Shown here: positions 33,015-39,539 of the stretch, piece by piece
Position numbering within the stretch: position 1 is the stretch's first letter
Layout of the letters: each line of letters starts with the position of its first letter
Assembly: GCA_049522565.1 (NCBI GenBank)
Contig: JBEKNT010000012.1
Span: 1 to 39,539, forward strand
From: JASHVB01 sp049522565
GTDB lineage: Bacteria; Pseudomonadota; Alphaproteobacteria; Acetobacterales; Acetobacteraceae
Length of the DNA stretch: 39,539 nt
Direction of reading: 5' to 3'
Notes under the pieces: model-generated
What the model was told of the DNA's origin: nothing
Databases searched by the model: none
The model's input: the letters and a program-made list of their open reading frames with translations, nothing else
Position numbers and translations under genes: made by a program

Positions 33015-33881
33015 ATGCCAGCCAAGACTTACGAGTTCACCACGCGCGATGTCGAATACCTCCGTCACGGCGACCGCCGTTTCACGGCGCGGCTGTTCGT
33101 CCCGCAAGGCCCGGGGCCGTTCCCGGCCATCATCGAGCTGCACGGCGGCGCCTGGTGCAGCGGCGACCTGAATGAGTGCAAGACCTACGCCGAGGCCCTG
33201 GCGCGCGGCGGCCTCGCTGTCGCGGCGCTCGATTTCCGCCATGCCGGCGACGGCTATCCGACTTCGCTTGCCGACATCAACTACGGCATCCGCTGGGTGA
33301 AGGCGAACGCCGGGGAGTTGAACACGCGCGCCGACCTGGTCGGTGCGGCCGGGCAGTCGAGCGGCGGCCATCTCGCGATGCTCGCGGCGATGCGGCCGAA
33401 CGACCCGCGTTACGCCGCGATCAAGCTGCCGTCGTCGGCGCCTTCGGTGGACGCCAGCCTGCGCGCCGTCGCCATGCTGTGGCCGGTGATCAACCCGCTG
33501 TCGCGCTATCGCCACGCGCTGCGGGCGCGCGACAGCGCCAACCCGCCGGCCTGGGTCGGCAACATCCCGGATCGCCACGACCTCTACTGGAAGACCGAGG
33601 CGGCAATGGCCGACGGCAACCCGATGCTGATGCTGGAGCAGGGCGAGAAGGTGCAGACTCCGCCCGCGCTGTGGCTACAGGGCCGGCCGGACCCGGTGCA
33701 CGACTACCACGATCCCGACTCCGGCTTCACCGGCACCGAGCCGGAGCGCTTCACCGCCAACTACCGCAAGGCCGGCGGCAACATCGAATTGCTGATCGTC
33801 GAGCAAGCGGAGCGGACCACCGCGGCGACGCTGGGGAAGGTGGCGGACTTCTTCCATCAGCACATTCCGGTGAACAGGTAG
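33015..33881 (+). CDS. Alpha/beta hydrolase-fold protein
   Basis: A 288-residue esterase/lipase-like hydrolase. ELHGGAWCSGD is the oxyanion-hole HGG(A/G) motif, and AAGQSSGGHLAMLAA is the nucleophile elbow with S115. The acidic residue could be the Asp in GRPDPVHDYHD. The C-terminal segment LLIVEQAERTTAATLGKV lacks a His where the catalytic one is expected. The enzyme may therefore be inactive as a standard serine hydrolase, or belong to the subgroup with E-x-E in that position. No signal peptide. AGGAGGAG lies a few bases before ATG 33015, the strongest ribosome binding site in the window. Confidence 0.86.
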   Translation: MPAKTYEFTTRDVEYLRHGDRRFTARLFVPQGPGPFPAIIELHGGAWCSGDLNECKTYAEALARGGLAVAALDFRHAGDGYPTSLADINYGIRWVKANAGELNTRADLVGAAGQSSGGHLAMLAAMRPNDPRYAAIKLPSSAPSVDASLRAVAMLWPVINPLSRYRHALRARDSANPPAWVGNIPDRHDLYWKTEAAMADGNPMLMLEQGEKVQTPPALWLQGRPDPVHDYHDPDSGFTGTEPERFTANYRKAGGNIELLIVEQAERTTAATLGKVADFFHQHIPVNR

Positions 33882-33994
33882 GGCGGTCCGACAAGGCTGG
33901 GGGTCGCTGGGCGCGGCGCACCGTGGCGCGATGCGGGTTGATATGATGCTGCACCGCAGCATATCGAGCCGTGTCAGCTACGGAGCCTTCAGAT

Positions 33995-34966
33995 ATGGAT
34001 TGGTCAGACGGGTTGGGAGCGCTGCGTCGCGGCCTCGGCATCGCAACACGCGTCGCTGCGGCGCGGCTGCGCGCGTTCGGCCCCGACGTCGCGGCGCCCG
34101 CCCAACCGCAGTCCGGCCGTTTCGTCGTCCTGCGGGAATTCGGTGCCAACCCGGGGCGCCTGCGTCTGCGCATCTACCTGCCGGCGGTGCCGGTGCGTCC
34201 CGGCGCGCCGCTGATCGTCCTGCTGCATGGCTGCGGCCAGGACGCCGCGAGCTTCGCCGCCGATGCCGGCTGGACCGCGCTGGCAGACCGGCTTGGAGTG
34301 CCGCTGCTGCTGCCGGAGCAGCAGCAGGCGAATCACCGCCAGCGGTGTTTTCAGTGGTTCCAACCGGCGGAAATCCGGCGCGGCCACGGCGAGGCCGCCT
34401 CGATCGCCGCCATGGTGTCGGCCGCCGCCAGCCGCTTCAAGTCCGACCGCGACCGGGTGTTCGTTGCCGGACTGTCCGCTGGTGGAGCGATGACGGCCGC
34501 GCTGCTGGTTGCCTATCCCGATCTGTTCGCGGCCGGTGCGGTGTTCGCCGGGCTGCCGGTCGGCGCCGCCACCTCGGCGGTGCAGGCGCTGGCGCGCATG
34601 GCGCATGGCAGCCCGGACTATCTTGCGACGGAGTGGGTGGAACGCGCCCGCCGGTTGGCTCCGCCCGGCTATGCCGGGCCTTGGCCGCGCTTGTCGGTCT
34701 GGCACGGCGAGGCGGACCAGGTCGTGGCGCCCGACAACGGGCACAAGCTCGCGGTGCAATGGTGCGCGCTGCATGGGCTGCCGGACCAGCCGACGCGCGC
34801 GACGGCGCAGCACCGCGCGTGGGGCGATGCGGTCGAGCTTTGGACGTTGCCCGGGTTGGGCCACGCCTGGGCGATCGGCCCCGGCGAGGGGCGGCCGTCG
34901 CAGTACGCCGTGTCAGGTCCGGTTGCCGCGGTGAGCGAAATCGCGCGGTTCTGGGGGATTGGGTGA
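33995..34966 (+). CDS. PHB depolymerase-family esterase
   Basis: A 323-residue serine esterase of the PHB depolymerase/feruloyl esterase (LpqC/Est-type) family. IVLLHGCGQDAASF holds the oxyanion-hole motif, VFVAGLSAGGAM has nucleophile S161, and GLGHAWAIG has the catalytic His near 289. PRLSVWHGEADQVVAP has the likely Asp. The family hydrolyses polyhydroxyalkanoate oligomers, feruloyl or acetyl esters. There is no clear signal peptide, so intracellular PHB or ester turnover is likelier than secretion. GTG 33971 is in frame, but ATG 33995 has GGAG ten bases upstream and is preferred. Confidence 0.87.
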   Translation: MDWSDGLGALRRGLGIATRVAAARLRAFGPDVAAPAQPQSGRFVVLREFGANPGRLRLRIYLPAVPVRPGAPLIVLLHGCGQDAASFAADAGWTALADRLGVPLLLPEQQQANHRQRCFQWFQPAEIRRGHGEAASIAAMVSAAASRFKSDRDRVFVAGLSAGGAMTAALLVAYPDLFAAGAVFAGLPVGAATSAVQALARMAHGSPDYLATEWVERARRLAPPGYAGPWPRLSVWHGEADQVVAPDNGHKLAVQWCALHGLPDQPTRATAQHRAWGDAVELWTLPGLGHAWAIGPGEGRPSQYAVSGPVAAVSEIARFWGIG

Positions 34967-35470
34967 GGCGCTCGCGGGATCTGGAGCATGTCCACCCTGA
35001 CGGGATTCGTCGAGGGTTCCCGGTCGTTGCGCGTTGACCGCCGGCCGGCGGCGGCGGATCCGTCCTGGATGAAACCGCTGCACCGCTGGCAATGGCAGGG
35101 TAGCGGACGGCGTTTCCAGTCAGGCCGAAAATGTTCCAACCGTAACGTCCGTGCCGTCCGCGAGTACGCAAGGTTTTAACACCGAGAAAGTGCGAGAGCC
35201 ACGTAGGACCACGGGACAGAATGGAATTGCGCCTCGCGCCAAGGGGCATCGAAGCTTTCCGCTCCGCGGCTCTCGCACTTTCTCCGTGGCGAGAGCTGGC
35301 TTGCGTCTGCACGCAAGCATGTCGGTCGCATAACGCTGACGCGACAACGGCGCTGGTTTCAAAGATTGCCCTCGTTTGCATGTTCCCCCGTTATTGCCGA
35401 ACAATCCCAAAGGTGCTGGGGTGCGCAGCAGCGTGGCTATCCACGTCATCACTCGGGGGGAAACCGGCCA
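34967..35470. other. Gene-free region with a long inverted repeat
   Basis: About 500 bases with no supported gene. The main structure is the inverted repeat at 35180-35288. The remainder shows no credible coding frame or promoter. Confidence 0.6.
35180..35288. repeat. Inverted repeat with GAGAAAGTGCGAGAGCC arms
   Basis: The perfect 17-bp arms are GAGAAAGTGCGAGAGCC (35184-35200) and its complement (35268-35284), with a 67-base loop. The match continues four bases outward with one mismatch. GAAAGTGAG motifs of similar type recur near 4911 and 5051. Confidence 0.85.
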
Positions 35471-37135
35471 ATGCACGCCGCCACCATGACATCCGCAGCG
35501 GCGCTGACCGCACTACTGCTCGCCGGCACGGCAGCGTCCGCTTTCGCAGCGCCGGCCTGCACCGTTGACGCGTTGAACGCGCTGCACGTGCCCAATGTCA
35601 GCGTGACCCAGGCGGCGCCGACGCCAGCCAGCGGCAGCGTGCCGGCGCATTGCGCGGTGCAGGGCACCGTCGCCACACACGGCGAAGGCGCGCCGGACGG
35701 CTCGGCGCGTGTCGCCATTCAGTTGCCCGACACCTGGCAGCAGCGCTTCTTCTCCATGGGTGTCGGCGGCAATGCCGGCATACTCACGCCGGCGGTCAAC
35801 GCCACCGACCGCGCGGCGGCGCTCGGCAAGGGCTATGTCGTCATCGTCACCGACACCGGCCACACCGGCAACGGCACCGATGCGAACTGGGTCCTCACCC
35901 CTGACGGCAAGCGCGACGCGGCCAGGATCACCGACTTCTTCTATCGCGCCGAACACGACGTCACCGTCGCCGGCAAACAGTTCGCGCAGGCCTTCTATGC
36001 CGCACCGGTGCAGCACGCCTATTTCGACGGGTGCTCCACGGGAGGCCGCATGGCGACGATGGAGGCCGAACGCTACCCCACCGATTACGACGGCATCATC
36101 GCCGGCGATCCCAACCTGGACTACAACTCCACGATGTTGCGGTTCCTGGTGCAGAAGGCGGCGCTGGCCTCGCCCGCGGCCTACCTCCCGCAATCGCTGC
36201 TGGGGGCGATCGACAAGCGCGTCACCGCGCGCTGCGACGCGATCGACGGCGCGACCGACGGCCTGGTGCAGAACCCGGCGCGCTGCCCGATCCGCGCCGA
36301 GGACCTGATCTGCCACGCCGGCGAGGCCGGCGACTGCCTGACGCCAGAGCAAGCCAGCGTGCTGCACGCTTACACGACGGATCTGCATGACCGGCACGGC
36401 CATGTGCTGTATCCGGGCTACGCGATCACCAACCTCTCCGGCCCGCGCGGCATCAGCTATTGGACCACCGGCGACACCGCGCCCAACCTGGCGCAGCGCG
36501 AGCTGCCGTGGGGCAGCGACCCGGCAGCCCCGCCGCGCGGCTGGGAGTTCGCACGCCAGGCGCTGACCTACTGGCTGGGGCTCGGACCCGACGCGAAAAT
36601 GGCGACAGTCGATGTCGATGTGCACACCGGCACCGCGGGCGACAAACTGGTGGCGATGCTGGAGCATGTGTTCGCGCCGGCCGAAACCAAGAACCCGGCG
36701 AAGCTGCTGCCGTTCGTCCAGCAGGGCCGCAAGCTGATCATCTATCACGGCACCAGCGACCCGGCGATCCCGGCTGCTCGCTCGATCATGTTCTATCACG
36801 AGCTGACGGAACTGCTGCACGGTCCGGACAAGACCGCGGCCAGCGTGCGGCTGTTCCTGGTGCCGGGCATGCAGCATTGCAGCGGCGGTATCGGGCCGGA
36901 CCAGTTCGATACGCTGTCGGCGATCGAGGCCTGGGTGGAGCATGGCAAGGCGCCGGAGGCGATCGCCGCGACCACCAAGCCGGACAGCCCGACTCCGCAC
37001 AGCCTGCCGCTCTGCCCGTATCCGCAGCAGGCACGCTATTCCGGCACCGGCGCACTGGGGGACGCGGCGAATTGGAAGTGTGCCGCGCCCGGGCGCGTGA
37101 CGGCGCGGACCGGGCACGCGGCGGGGGCCGGGTAG
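35471..37135 (+). CDS. Secreted tannase/feruloyl esterase family protein
   Basis: A 554-residue exported esterase. A signal peptide (ATMTSAAALTALLLAGTAAS, cleavage near AFA-AP about residue 26) precedes the enzyme. The nucleophile is in FDGCSTGGRMA (Ser about 189), with the adjacent Cys forming the CS-D-HC disulfide motif with the His-Cys of PGMQHCSGG. LIIYHGTSDPAIPA carries the Asp. The family hydrolyses ester bonds in tannins, ferulates or chlorogenates, releasing gallate or hydroxycinnamates in the periplasm or outside. GGGGGGAAACC precedes ATG 35471. No transporter or catabolic gene is adjacent. Confidence 0.9.
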   Translation: MHAATMTSAAALTALLLAGTAASAFAAPACTVDALNALHVPNVSVTQAAPTPASGSVPAHCAVQGTVATHGEGAPDGSARVAIQLPDTWQQRFFSMGVGGNAGILTPAVNATDRAAALGKGYVVIVTDTGHTGNGTDANWVLTPDGKRDAARITDFFYRAEHDVTVAGKQFAQAFYAAPVQHAYFDGCSTGGRMATMEAERYPTDYDGIIAGDPNLDYNSTMLRFLVQKAALASPAAYLPQSLLGAIDKRVTARCDAIDGATDGLVQNPARCPIRAEDLICHAGEAGDCLTPEQASVLHAYTTDLHDRHGHVLYPGYAITNLSGPRGISYWTTGDTAPNLAQRELPWGSDPAAPPRGWEFARQALTYWLGLGPDAKMATVDVDVHTGTAGDKLVAMLEHVFAPAETKNPAKLLPFVQQGRKLIIYHGTSDPAIPAARSIMFYHELTELLHGPDKTAASVRLFLVPGMQHCSGGIGPDQFDTLSAIEAWVEHGKAPEAIAATTKPDSPTPHSLPLCPYPQQARYSGTGALGDAANWKCAAPGRVTARTGHAAGAG

Positions 37136-37144
37136 CCCCTCGCC

Positions 37145-37285
37145 CCCAAACGTGACGGCCGGGCTTGATCCAGCCATCGATCGGGCGGGGGCAGGGTAGC
37201 CGGCTGCCCCAACTCGTCGTGGCGGCGCTTGGTCCGGCCACCTGCCGCGGCACCACGCGGATGGCCGGGTCAAGCCTGGCCGCGA
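37145..37285. repeat. GGCCGGGCTTGATCC-type inverted repeat
   Basis: CGGCCGGGCTTGATCCAGCCAT near 37154 and its near complement ATGGCCGGGTCAAGCCTGGCCG near 37261 flank about 85 bases between the convergent esterase and PadR genes. It is related to the sequence unit repeated at the ntrY end. Confidence 0.65.
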
Positions 37286-37298
37286 CGGGAGGTTCCCC

Positions 37299-37889
37299 TC
37301 AGCTCTGCTCCACCGCGGTGGCAGCGGCGTCGAGCGCCGCGGCGACGGCGCGGTTCTGCGCCTCGGTCAGCGGGCCGCGCGACATGCGCAGGCGCAGCGC
37401 AAGCCTGAGGTTCTCTACCGCCCGGACGACTTGCGGCGCGGGTCCGTCGCCGCGCGCGGCGACGGCCTCGGCCAGCCGTGCAGCCACGTCATCGACCGTC
37501 CGCTGGTTCTCCCGCAGGTAGTCCGCGCCGGCCTCGGTCAGCGCGTAGAGCTTCTTGCCATCGTGCTCGGTGAGCGCGGTGTAGCCGAGTTCCTCCAGCA
37601 TCGTCAGCGTCGGGTAGATGACGCCCGGGCTGGGACTGTACACCCCGCCGGCGCGGTCCTCGATCGCCTTGATGATGTCGTAGCCGTGGCGCGGCTTCTC
37701 CGCGATCAGGTGCAGCATGACGAAGCGCAGCTCGCCATGGTCGAACAGGCGGCCGTGGCGGTCGCCGCCGTGGTGGTCGTGCCGGCCGCGGCGTCCGCCG
37801 TGCCGGCCGGACAGACCGAGGTCGTTCCATTCGGCCGGGCGGCGGGCGAAGTGCCGTTCACCGTGGCGATGGTGACGTTGAAAGGGCAT
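37299..37889 (-). CDS. PadR-family transcriptional repressor, His-rich
   Basis: A 196-residue regulator. The first 50 residues are rich in His, Arg and Gly (RHHRHGERHFARR, GRHDHHGGDRHGR), possibly binding a metal. The PadR winged helix follows: LRFVMLHLIAEKPRHGYDII, then GGVYSPSPGVIYPTLTMLEE and GYTALTEHDGKKLYALT. The C-terminal 90 residues are the dimerisation coiled coil. The frame extends to 37988, but ATG 37889 is chosen because GGAG lies exactly seven bases upstream; ATG 37895 would have spacing of one. A palindromic operator overlaps its promoter, implying autorepression. No obvious target gene is adjacent. Confidence 0.9.
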   Translation of the reverse strand: MPFQRHHRHGERHFARRPAEWNDLGLSGRHGGRRGRHDHHGGDRHGRLFDHGELRFVMLHLIAEKPRHGYDIIKAIEDRAGGVYSPSPGVIYPTLTMLEELGYTALTEHDGKKLYALTEAGADYLRENQRTVDDVAARLAEAVAARGDGPAPQVVRAVENLRLALRLRMSRGPLTEAQNRAVAAALDAAATAVEQS

Positions 37890-37907
37890 TGGCATGCTCC
37901 GTGTGGG

Positions 37908-37940
37908 TTTCGATATAACGAAATATAAGATATATCGAAA
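37908..37940. promoter_or_regulatory. PadR operator overlapping the promoter
   Basis: Perfect 10-bp arms TTTCGATATA (37908-37917) and TATATCGAAA (37931-37940), 13 bases apart, in AT-rich sequence that stands out from the GC-rich surroundings. TATATCG half-sites are typical of PadR operators. It overlaps the -10 region of the padR promoter. Confidence 0.8.
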
Positions 37941-37954
37941 TACGGTCTTGTCAA
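37927..37954 (-). promoter_or_regulatory. padR promoter
   Basis: TTGACA on the minus strand at 37954-37949 and TATCTT at 37932-37927, 16-bp spacing. The -10 box lies inside the operator palindrome, so bound repressor would block RNA polymerase. Confidence 0.6.
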
Positions 37955-38116
37955 GGACTTTTGGGAAGGGGTGGTTTTTTCCCTGCAACGGCCCCGGAGG
38001 GCGCGGTCATGCCGCGTATCCGGCCTGACAGGATTGGCCCCGGCCGCTGGCCTGCCCGCATGACGCCGGCGGATTTCGTCGCGCAGGGGCAGGCCGAGCA
38101 CGCGCAACGACCCCGC

Positions 38117-38270
38117 ATGATCCCGCGGCCCCTTGTCGCCCTCGGCCCGCTGCTCGCGCTGCTGTTGGCCGGCGCCGCGGCGGAGGCGCAGCCAAGATCG
38201 GCCGGCCGAACGGCGCTCTGCTGCTGGTCGGTGGCGGCGCCAAGCCGCCCACCATCATCCAGGCGGCGCG
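38117..38270 (+). pseudogene. Possible N-terminal remnant of a secreted cyanophycinase/S51-type protein
   Basis: ATG 38117 opens a signal-peptide-like stretch (LVALGPLLALLLAGAAAEAQ). One base later, in the next frame, follows KIGRPNGALLLVGGGAKPPT and IIQAARRTG, which resembles the start of the mature part of cyanophycinase-like peptidases (an ALVIVGGG motif). The match ends after about 30 residues and nothing else of the protein is present. The frameshift and truncation suggest decay. This relies on a short motif and I hold it loosely. No ribosome binding site is visible. The rest of 37955-38501 shows no gene. Confidence 0.4.
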
Positions 38271-38501
38271 GCGCACAGGCGTCCGTGCGTTGCGCCCGGC
38301 ATCCTCGCCGCTGGCGCGTCTTGCCTCTCCCGCTTCCTGGAAGAGGTGTACTGCACCGCAGCGAAATCAACAAAATCATAGGTTTACGTGGTAACACTCG
38401 GCAACAATCAGTGACTCGCAACTGCCCGGCCACGGGCGTAGTTAAGGTCCCGGACGCGGGCGAACCCGCCATGCGCCACCTGCGTGGAGCAATTCAACGC
38501 G

Positions 38502-39428
38502 ATGGACGGCACGCCGCAAATCCAGCTTTCGATCCCCGCTGTCTGGCAACGCACGCTGAAGGCGCCGATCGGTTGTGTCGGCATCGGTCTGCACTCCGGC
38601 AAGCGCGTCAGCCTGAACCTGCGCCCTGCGGAGCCCGGCCACGGCATCGTGTTCCGCCGCACCGATCTGGGCCGCGACATCCCGGCCCGATTCGATCGCG
38701 TGGTCGACACCCAGCTTGCCACCGTGCTCGGCGATGAGCGCTGGGCCTCGGCCCGGGTCTCCACGGTGGAGCACCTTCTGGCGGCTCTGTCCGCGCTCGG
38801 CATCGACAACGTGCTGGTCGAGTTGGACGGACCGGAAGTCCCCGTCCTGGACGGTTCCGCCGCCCCCTTCGTGTTCTTGCTCGACTGCGCCGGGGTCACG
38901 GAACAGCCGCTAACGCGCAGCCATATCGAAATCCGCCGCCGGGTGCGTGTGTCGGAGGGCGACGCCTTTGCCGAGCTGCGTCCCGCCACCGGTGGACAGC
39001 CCGGCCTGGACATGGCCCTGTCGATCGACTTCGCCGCCGCCGCGATCGGCCGCCAGGCCATGTCGCTGCGCCTCACCCCGGAAAACTTCCGCCGCGAACT
39101 CGCCCGTGCCCGCACCTTCACCCTGGCCGAGGAGGTCGCGCAGTTGCGCGCTGCCGGTCTGGCGCAGGGCGGCAGTCTGGACAACGCCGTGGTGGTGGAC
39201 CAGGCACGCATCCTGAACCCGGGCGGCCTGCGCATGAGCGACGAGTTCGCCCGCCATAAATTGCTCGATGCGGTTGGCGACCTGGCACTGGCTGGAGCCC
39301 CGCTGTCCGGGCGCTTCATCGCCCACCGCTCGGGCCACGGCCTGAACAACCGCCTGCTGCGCGCGCTGTTCGCCGACGCCTCCGCTTGGCGCGAGGTGGA
39401 CGCCGCGCCGGTGTCGGTGGCGGCCTGA
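38502..39428 (+). CDS. lpxC: UDP-3-O-acyl-N-acetylglucosamine deacetylase
   Basis: A 308-residue zinc amidase that deacetylates UDP-3-O-acyl-GlcNAc, the committed step of lipid A synthesis. IGCVGIGLHSGKRV is the N-terminal active-site motif. VSTVEHLLAAL carries the first zinc-binding His; DEFARHKLLDAVGDLAL carries His and Asp ligands; IAHRSGHGLNN has the general acid His. Length is normal. GTG 38484 is in frame, but ATG 38502 (MDGTPQIQLS) is preferred because it matches the start expected for relatives. Neither has an ideal ribosome binding site. In many alphaproteobacteria lpxC follows ftsZ; that gene is not here. Confidence 0.95.
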   Translation: MDGTPQIQLSIPAVWQRTLKAPIGCVGIGLHSGKRVSLNLRPAEPGHGIVFRRTDLGRDIPARFDRVVDTQLATVLGDERWASARVSTVEHLLAALSALGIDNVLVELDGPEVPVLDGSAAPFVFLLDCAGVTEQPLTRSHIEIRRRVRVSEGDAFAELRPATGGQPGLDMALSIDFAAAAIGRQAMSLRLTPENFRRELARARTFTLAEEVAQLRAAGLAQGGSLDNAVVVDQARILNPGGLRMSDEFARHKLLDAVGDLALAGAPLSGRFIAHRSGHGLNNRLLRALFADASAWREVDAAPVSVAA

Positions 39429-39451
39429 CGCGGCATCGGGTGAACCGAAGC

Positions 39452-39530
39452 AAGGCCAGGGCTCTGCCCTGAGACCCGCCAGGGGGCTTTGCCCCCCTGG
39501 ACCCCCCAGCAAAGGCAGGGCCTTTGCAAT
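39452..39530. repeat. GGGGGCTTTGCCCCC-type palindromic repeat, possible terminator
   Basis: CCAGGGGGCTTTGCCCCCCTGG (about 39479-39500) is a strong hairpin. It is nested in AGGGCTCTGCCCT and CAAAGGCAGGGCCTTTG hairpins. This repeat type is typical of Acetobacteraceae spacers. Without a T-run it is not a classic terminator, but it could halt transcription after lpxC. Confidence 0.6.
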
Positions 39531-39539
39531 CCATCCGTT

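Noticed and set aside
35513..37273. 586-codon minus-strand frame
   Set aside because: Antisense to the tannase-family gene, which has signal peptide and catalytic motifs.

Overview
The window is about 39.5 kb of very GC-rich bacterial chromosome. Gene content points to an alphaproteobacterium, probably Rhodospirillales and perhaps Acetobacteraceae. The clues are a dusB-ntrB-ntrC-ntrY-ntrX cluster, a fused IspD-IspF enzyme, a CenR-like response regulator, DUF29 proteins, a tRNA gene with an encoded CCA end, and many interspersed palindromic repeats. The family placement is inference from gene content; no marker comparison could be run. I see no phage, plasmid, transposase or CRISPR. This is a housekeeping and signalling region with a few decayed genes.

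Layout. 0-5 kb: a quinone-reductase-like gene, a tRNA with anticodon CAT, a membrane fatty acid desaturase, and a leftward block ribA / L,D-transpeptidase / ACT-domain protein. 5-9 kb: a CenR-like regulator, two tandem DUF29 genes, and leftward exonuclease III translationally coupled to an FAA-hydrolase-family gene. 9-18 kb: a hybrid sensor kinase (leftward), then rightward a DinG-family helicase, a TerB-like protein and a PhoR-like kinase, then a DUF4142 exported protein divergent from an SDR oxidoreductase.

18-26 kb: the leftward dusB-ntrB-ntrC-ntrY-ntrX operon, which joins tRNA dihydrouridylation to two nitrogen-responsive two-component systems. 26-31 kb: ispDF (isoprenoids), a small lipoprotein, an unknown gene with a well-formed promoter placing its start codon at the transcript end, a Cys-rich secreted protein, and pyrD followed directly by a HAD phosphatase. 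31-38 kb: a frameshifted nucleotidyltransferase remnant, paired Lin0512 genes, three alpha/beta-hydrolase-fold enzymes (one a secreted tannase/feruloyl-esterase type), and a His-rich PadR repressor with its operator. The window ends with lpxC (lipid A), so the organism makes lipopolysaccharide.

The most interesting observation is a short palindrome (stem 10-11 bp, loop 3 nt) lying directly before ntrC, ntrY and the phoR-like gene. In each case the 3' arm is the Shine-Dalgarno sequence of the gene, so the folded RNA would hide the ribosome binding site. Other second-look items are the leaderless gene, in-frame minisatellites in the helicase and NtrY, a duplicated gene end at the ACT gene, and two probable pseudogenes.
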